Assembly: GCA_003513555.1 (NCBI GenBank)
Contig: DOPG01000144.1
Coordinates: 6,558-16,670 of the forward strand
Length of the DNA stretch: 10,113 bases
Direction: 5' to 3'
DNA from: Rhodopirellula sp.
GTDB lineage: Bacteria > Planctomycetota > Planctomycetia > Pirellulales > Pirellulaceae
The notes under the pieces are model-generated. The model was not told the DNA's origin. It searched no databases and saw nothing but the letters and a program-made list of their open reading frames with translations. Both the position numbers and the translations under genes were made by a program. Below are positions 9,201-10,113 of this stretch, in pieces (position 1 is the stretch's first letter; each line of letters starts with the position of its first letter).

Positions 9201-9314
9201 GAAGACGAGCAAACAATCGCAAACGGCAAAAGCAACAGCATATCTCCCGAGCCTGAAGGTCCGTCCTATACCGAACGGCTGTTGGCAGCGAAACGCAAAG
9301 CACGGAAAGATTGA
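6288..9314 (+). CDS. Membrane-anchored vWA / amidotransferase-like protein
   Basis: A 1008-residue envelope protein of unknown function. Helices at about 10-28 and 39-64 are joined by a basic loop, so the large middle part should lie outside the cytoplasm. A vWA domain follows (about 66-200) with a complete metal site: DQSES (D75, S77, S79), T144 and the D170 of VTDGNE. Residues 205-310 look like a beta-sandwich, and 315-425 like a class I amidotransferase fold (GAGLLIIGGPEAFGAGGW) without an evident nucleophilic Cys. A second vWA-like domain (about 438-610) has MHASEM where a DxSxS metal site should be, but keeps LIVSDGD (542-548). A beta-rich part follows, then a third helix (about 879-897) and a charged, partly coiled cytoplasmic tail. 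The ATG at 6288 is chosen, with AGG 9 bases upstream; an in-frame ATG at 6084 would only read through the protease gene in another frame. BatA-like aerotolerance proteins are distant relatives. Confidence 0.85.
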   Translation: MLPKLGFDHSGYLWLLLALPMLWWIGYESLGALGKVRRAFALILRTVVWTVIVFAIAGVQMVWVSDRVTVMYLLDQSESIPQPQRTQMLDYVIDNVKKHREGAREDRAGIIVFGRDASIEIPPFDDDIPQLRRVESMRGRADATNLESALNLAQASMPEDTSRRIVIVTDGNENLGQAKKLAARIAGSGIGIDVVPVLLSSENEVLVEKIDVPNNIRKGQPFEARVVVNNYADSDTGKPSTGKLRVTQKVNGEVQLLLEENIALNPGKNVFPLQHQIDQPAAYIYNAEFVPDTVDGDGLAQNNKATAYTYVRGQGRVLLIQDPKHAGDFDLLAEVLRKNNIEVDIMQSDSLFGSIAELQPYDAVILAGVPRVSGDSSEQITSFSDAQINMLVSNTRQLGAGLLIIGGPEAFGAGGWTGTELEKAMPVDFKIKNSKIQAVGALALIMHASEMAEGNYWQKIIAKAAIEQLGPSDYGGVLHWTQGGDAWLWGGQQGMLEAGKYRKAMLAAIGRMTPGDMPQFDPAMRMAVAGLARTPASVKHCLIVSDGDPSPPNNATINAFISNNITISTVAVASHGRVGSQRLQDIATRTGGKYYEASNGKALPRIFQREARRVSRPLVYEPDGGTTPKVIFPHAMLDGIDRTLPNTRGFVLTQVKDSPLAQVLIQSPKPDSPENATILAVWTYGLGRTAVVTTDAGARWASNWTEWVGYEAFYSQLVRWLMRPTGDTGKYTLATQLRDGEVQVVVNALSKEDSFLNFLNMSASVLDPDLKPVALRMRQTAPGRYLGSFPANKTGSYFVNVIPDAKTAPLSTGVNIPYSEEYRIRETNQALISELASVKPAGGEIGEVTAPLGVTANESAENQNAFRGGLALARSIRDAWPWFVLAGCCLFLGDIFVRRVAINFDWIGVALKKIRGKSEEKESTTTARLDALRKNKDLLEEELQRRRTSVRFEPTQSSVDTESNERSVTFSEDEQTIANGKSNSISPEPEGPSYTERLLAAKRKARKD

Positions 9315-9331
9315 GCAAGGCTTACGAAATC

Positions 9332-9358
9332 AAAGCTGGCAATGATCTCAAGCTTTTT
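9332..9358 (+). terminator. Weak terminator after the vWA gene
   Basis: AAAGCT (9332-9337) and AGCTTT (9351-9356) can pair around 13 bases, followed by a five-T run (9354-9358) that overlaps the stem. It lies 18 bases after the vWA stop codon, the right place to end the protease/vWA transcript, but the stem is short and AT-rich. Confidence 0.3.
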
Positions 9359-9459
9359 CACACCGATTCCGCTGGGGCAACTAACAATAAAAGATCAGAC
9401 TGCAAATGTTTTTAGCATCGATTACGGCTTGATCTCATCGCACCAACAGGGGAAGCACC

Positions 9460-9482
9460 AAAAAAAAACGGCGTTATACGCC
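9460..9482 (-). terminator. Intrinsic terminator on the - strand
   Basis: On the - strand, GGCGT, loop ATA and ACGCC form a tight GC-rich hairpin (9482-9470), followed one base later by nine T (9468-9460). This is a standard intrinsic terminator pattern for - strand transcription only. It begins directly after the TAA stop (9485-9483) of a 77-codon - strand frame, which argues that a transcript really ends here. Confidence 0.6.
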
Positions 9483-9716
9483 TTAGCCAACGAAACCCAC
9501 TGCTGGAAAAATGGAGGGTTTGCGAGGACTATTCAAGCACAAATCGACTATCACAGGTAGGTTTGTAATGCTTACCGTGTCTCTACCGCCCGTGCTGAGA
9601 ACAACTGCTACACAGACCCCAATTGCCGAGATACACACAACAGAACTGCAACCGGTCCACATCCAAGCTCGCACTGCTTGGTCTTCGAACCCACAGTAAT
9701 CGAACGCGCCCCGCAC
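9483..9716 (-). CDS. Possible small cysteine-rich membrane protein
   Basis: A 77-codon frame with a GTG start at 9716, preceded by AAAGG five to six bases upstream, and a TAA followed at once by an intrinsic terminator hairpin. The product would have a hydrophobic segment of about 18 residues (SSVVCISAIGVCVAVVLS, about 24-41), one probable membrane span, and five cysteines (positions 8, 23, 28, 35, 60). An internal ATG at residue 19 would give a 59-residue form starting just before the span. I recognise no family. It follows the terminator of the DJ-1/PfpI gene by about 30 bases, so it would need its own promoter or read-through. The placement against the terminator is the main support; chance is a real alternative. 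Confidence 0.3.
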   Translation of the reverse strand: MRGAFDYCGFEDQAVRAWMWTGCSSVVCISAIGVCVAVVLSTGGRDTVSITNLPVIVDLCLNSPRKPSIFPAVGFVG

Positions 9717-9748
9717 TTTGCCTTTGGGTAGCGAATGAAAAATCGCAC

Positions 9749-9784
9749 AAAAAGGACGAGACGTTTACGCCTCGTCCTTTTTTT
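9749..9784. terminator. Strong bidirectional intrinsic terminator
   Basis: AAAAAGGACGAG (9749-9760) pairs perfectly with CTCGTCCTTTTT (9771-9782) around a 10-base loop. A T run extends past the stem on the + strand, and the A run gives a T run on the - strand, so it works both ways. On the - strand it should end the DJ-1/PfpI transcript, whose stop is 42 bases upstream; on the + strand it would catch read-through from the vWA operon. Confidence 0.92.
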
Positions 9785-9825
9785 CATGGAGCATGAAAGA
9801 ACTTTACTGGCCGCCAATGCGACAC

Positions 9826-10113
9826 TCAAATGAGCCGGATCAACTCACGGCAAAAGGCAGGCAAATCTTCCGGACGGCGACTAGTCACGTGATGCCCGTC
9901 CACTACGACCGCTTCATCTACATAAATCGCGCCTGCGTTCACCAAATCATCTTTGATCCCCGGTGACCCCGTCACTCGAATGCCACGGTAAACCCCTGCC
10001 GAGATTGGTATCCAACCGCCATGGCAAATTGCGGCGATCGGTTTTCCAGCAGAATCAAAAGCCTTCACAAGATCGAGCACCACCTGATCACGGCGAAGCT
10101 TATCAGGCATGAA
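9826..10113 (-). CDS. DJ-1/PfpI family protein, C-terminal part
   Basis: Partial gene: the frame is still open at the right edge, so the N-terminal half lies outside the window; the Met codon at 10110 is internal. The visible 96 codons contain the family's nucleophile elbow, GKPIAAICHGGW, with the catalytic Cys at 10024-10026 followed by His, then GVYRGIRVTGSPGIKDDL, AGAIYVDEAVVVDG and the C-terminal TSRRPEDLPAFCREL. This matches the PfpI/YhbO-type branch (about 170-190 residues when complete), cytoplasmic proteins described as proteases, chaperones or deglycase-type stress proteins; the true activity is debated and cannot be told from the sequence. It is followed by a strong terminator. Confidence 0.93.
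   Translation of the reverse strand, partial: FMPDKLRRDQVVLDLVKAFDSAGKPIAAICHGGWIPISAGVYRGIRVTGSPGIKDDLVNAGAIYVDEAVVVDGHHVTSRRPEDLPAFCRELIRLI

Larger units (their letters stand above)
9315..9825. other. Gap with terminators and one possible small gene
   Basis: The 511 bases between the vWA gene and the DJ-1/PfpI gene hold three hairpins with terminator character and a possible 77-codon - strand gene, each listed separately. Other open frames here, such as + strand 9342-9560 and 9511-9699, lack ribosome sites and any recognisable content. No RNA gene was identified. Confidence 0.6.

Noticed and set aside
9676..9700. TTCGAAC with flanking bases resembling a tRNA T-loop
   Set aside because: The flanking five-base arms do not pair, and no acceptor stem, anticodon arm or D arm can be drawn around it.

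Overview
The window looks like an ordinary chromosomal stretch from a planctomycete, probably a Pirellulaceae (Rhodopirellula-like) bacterium. This rests on the family types and on loose gene packing with long gene-poor gaps. The strongest pointer is a very large membrane-anchored protein that combines a von Willebrand A domain with an amidotransferase-like fold and a degenerate second vWA-like domain, a layout I associate with planctomycetes. Base composition is near 50% G+C by eye. The taxonomic call is an inference; there is no rRNA or other marker gene.

Layout. 1-164: leader with a 15-bp tandem repeat. 165-1586 (+): nucleoside:H+ symporter of the NupG/XapB type. 1610-2887 (-): stand-alone 3-hydroxyacyl-CoA dehydrogenase, convergent with the transporter and only 23 bp away. 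2888-4050: a 1.16-kb gap with no convincing intact gene, but with a perfect 21-bp tandem duplication, two 12-bp palindromes and two stretches that look like frameshifted remains of + strand coding sequence. 4051-5064 (+): argC (arginine biosynthesis), separate from any other arg gene. 5180-6265 (+): CPBP-family intramembrane protease. 6288-9314 (+): 1008-residue vWA/amidotransferase-like membrane protein, 22 bp after the protease and so probably cotranscribed with it. 9315-9825: terminator-rich gap that may hold one small cysteine-rich membrane protein gene on the - strand. 9826-10113 (-): C-terminal part of a DJ-1/PfpI-family protein that runs off the right edge.

The genes do not form one pathway. 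There is nucleoside uptake, fatty-acid beta-oxidation, arginine synthesis, an envelope-associated protease/vWA pair and a DJ-1/PfpI protein. The only likely functional unit is CPBP protease plus vWA protein, both in the inner membrane. I found no mobile element, CRISPR array, tRNA, rRNA or defence system. The parts most worth a second look are the vWA protein with its dead second metal site, the decayed gap upstream of argC, and the small - strand ORF that ends directly at a terminator hairpin.
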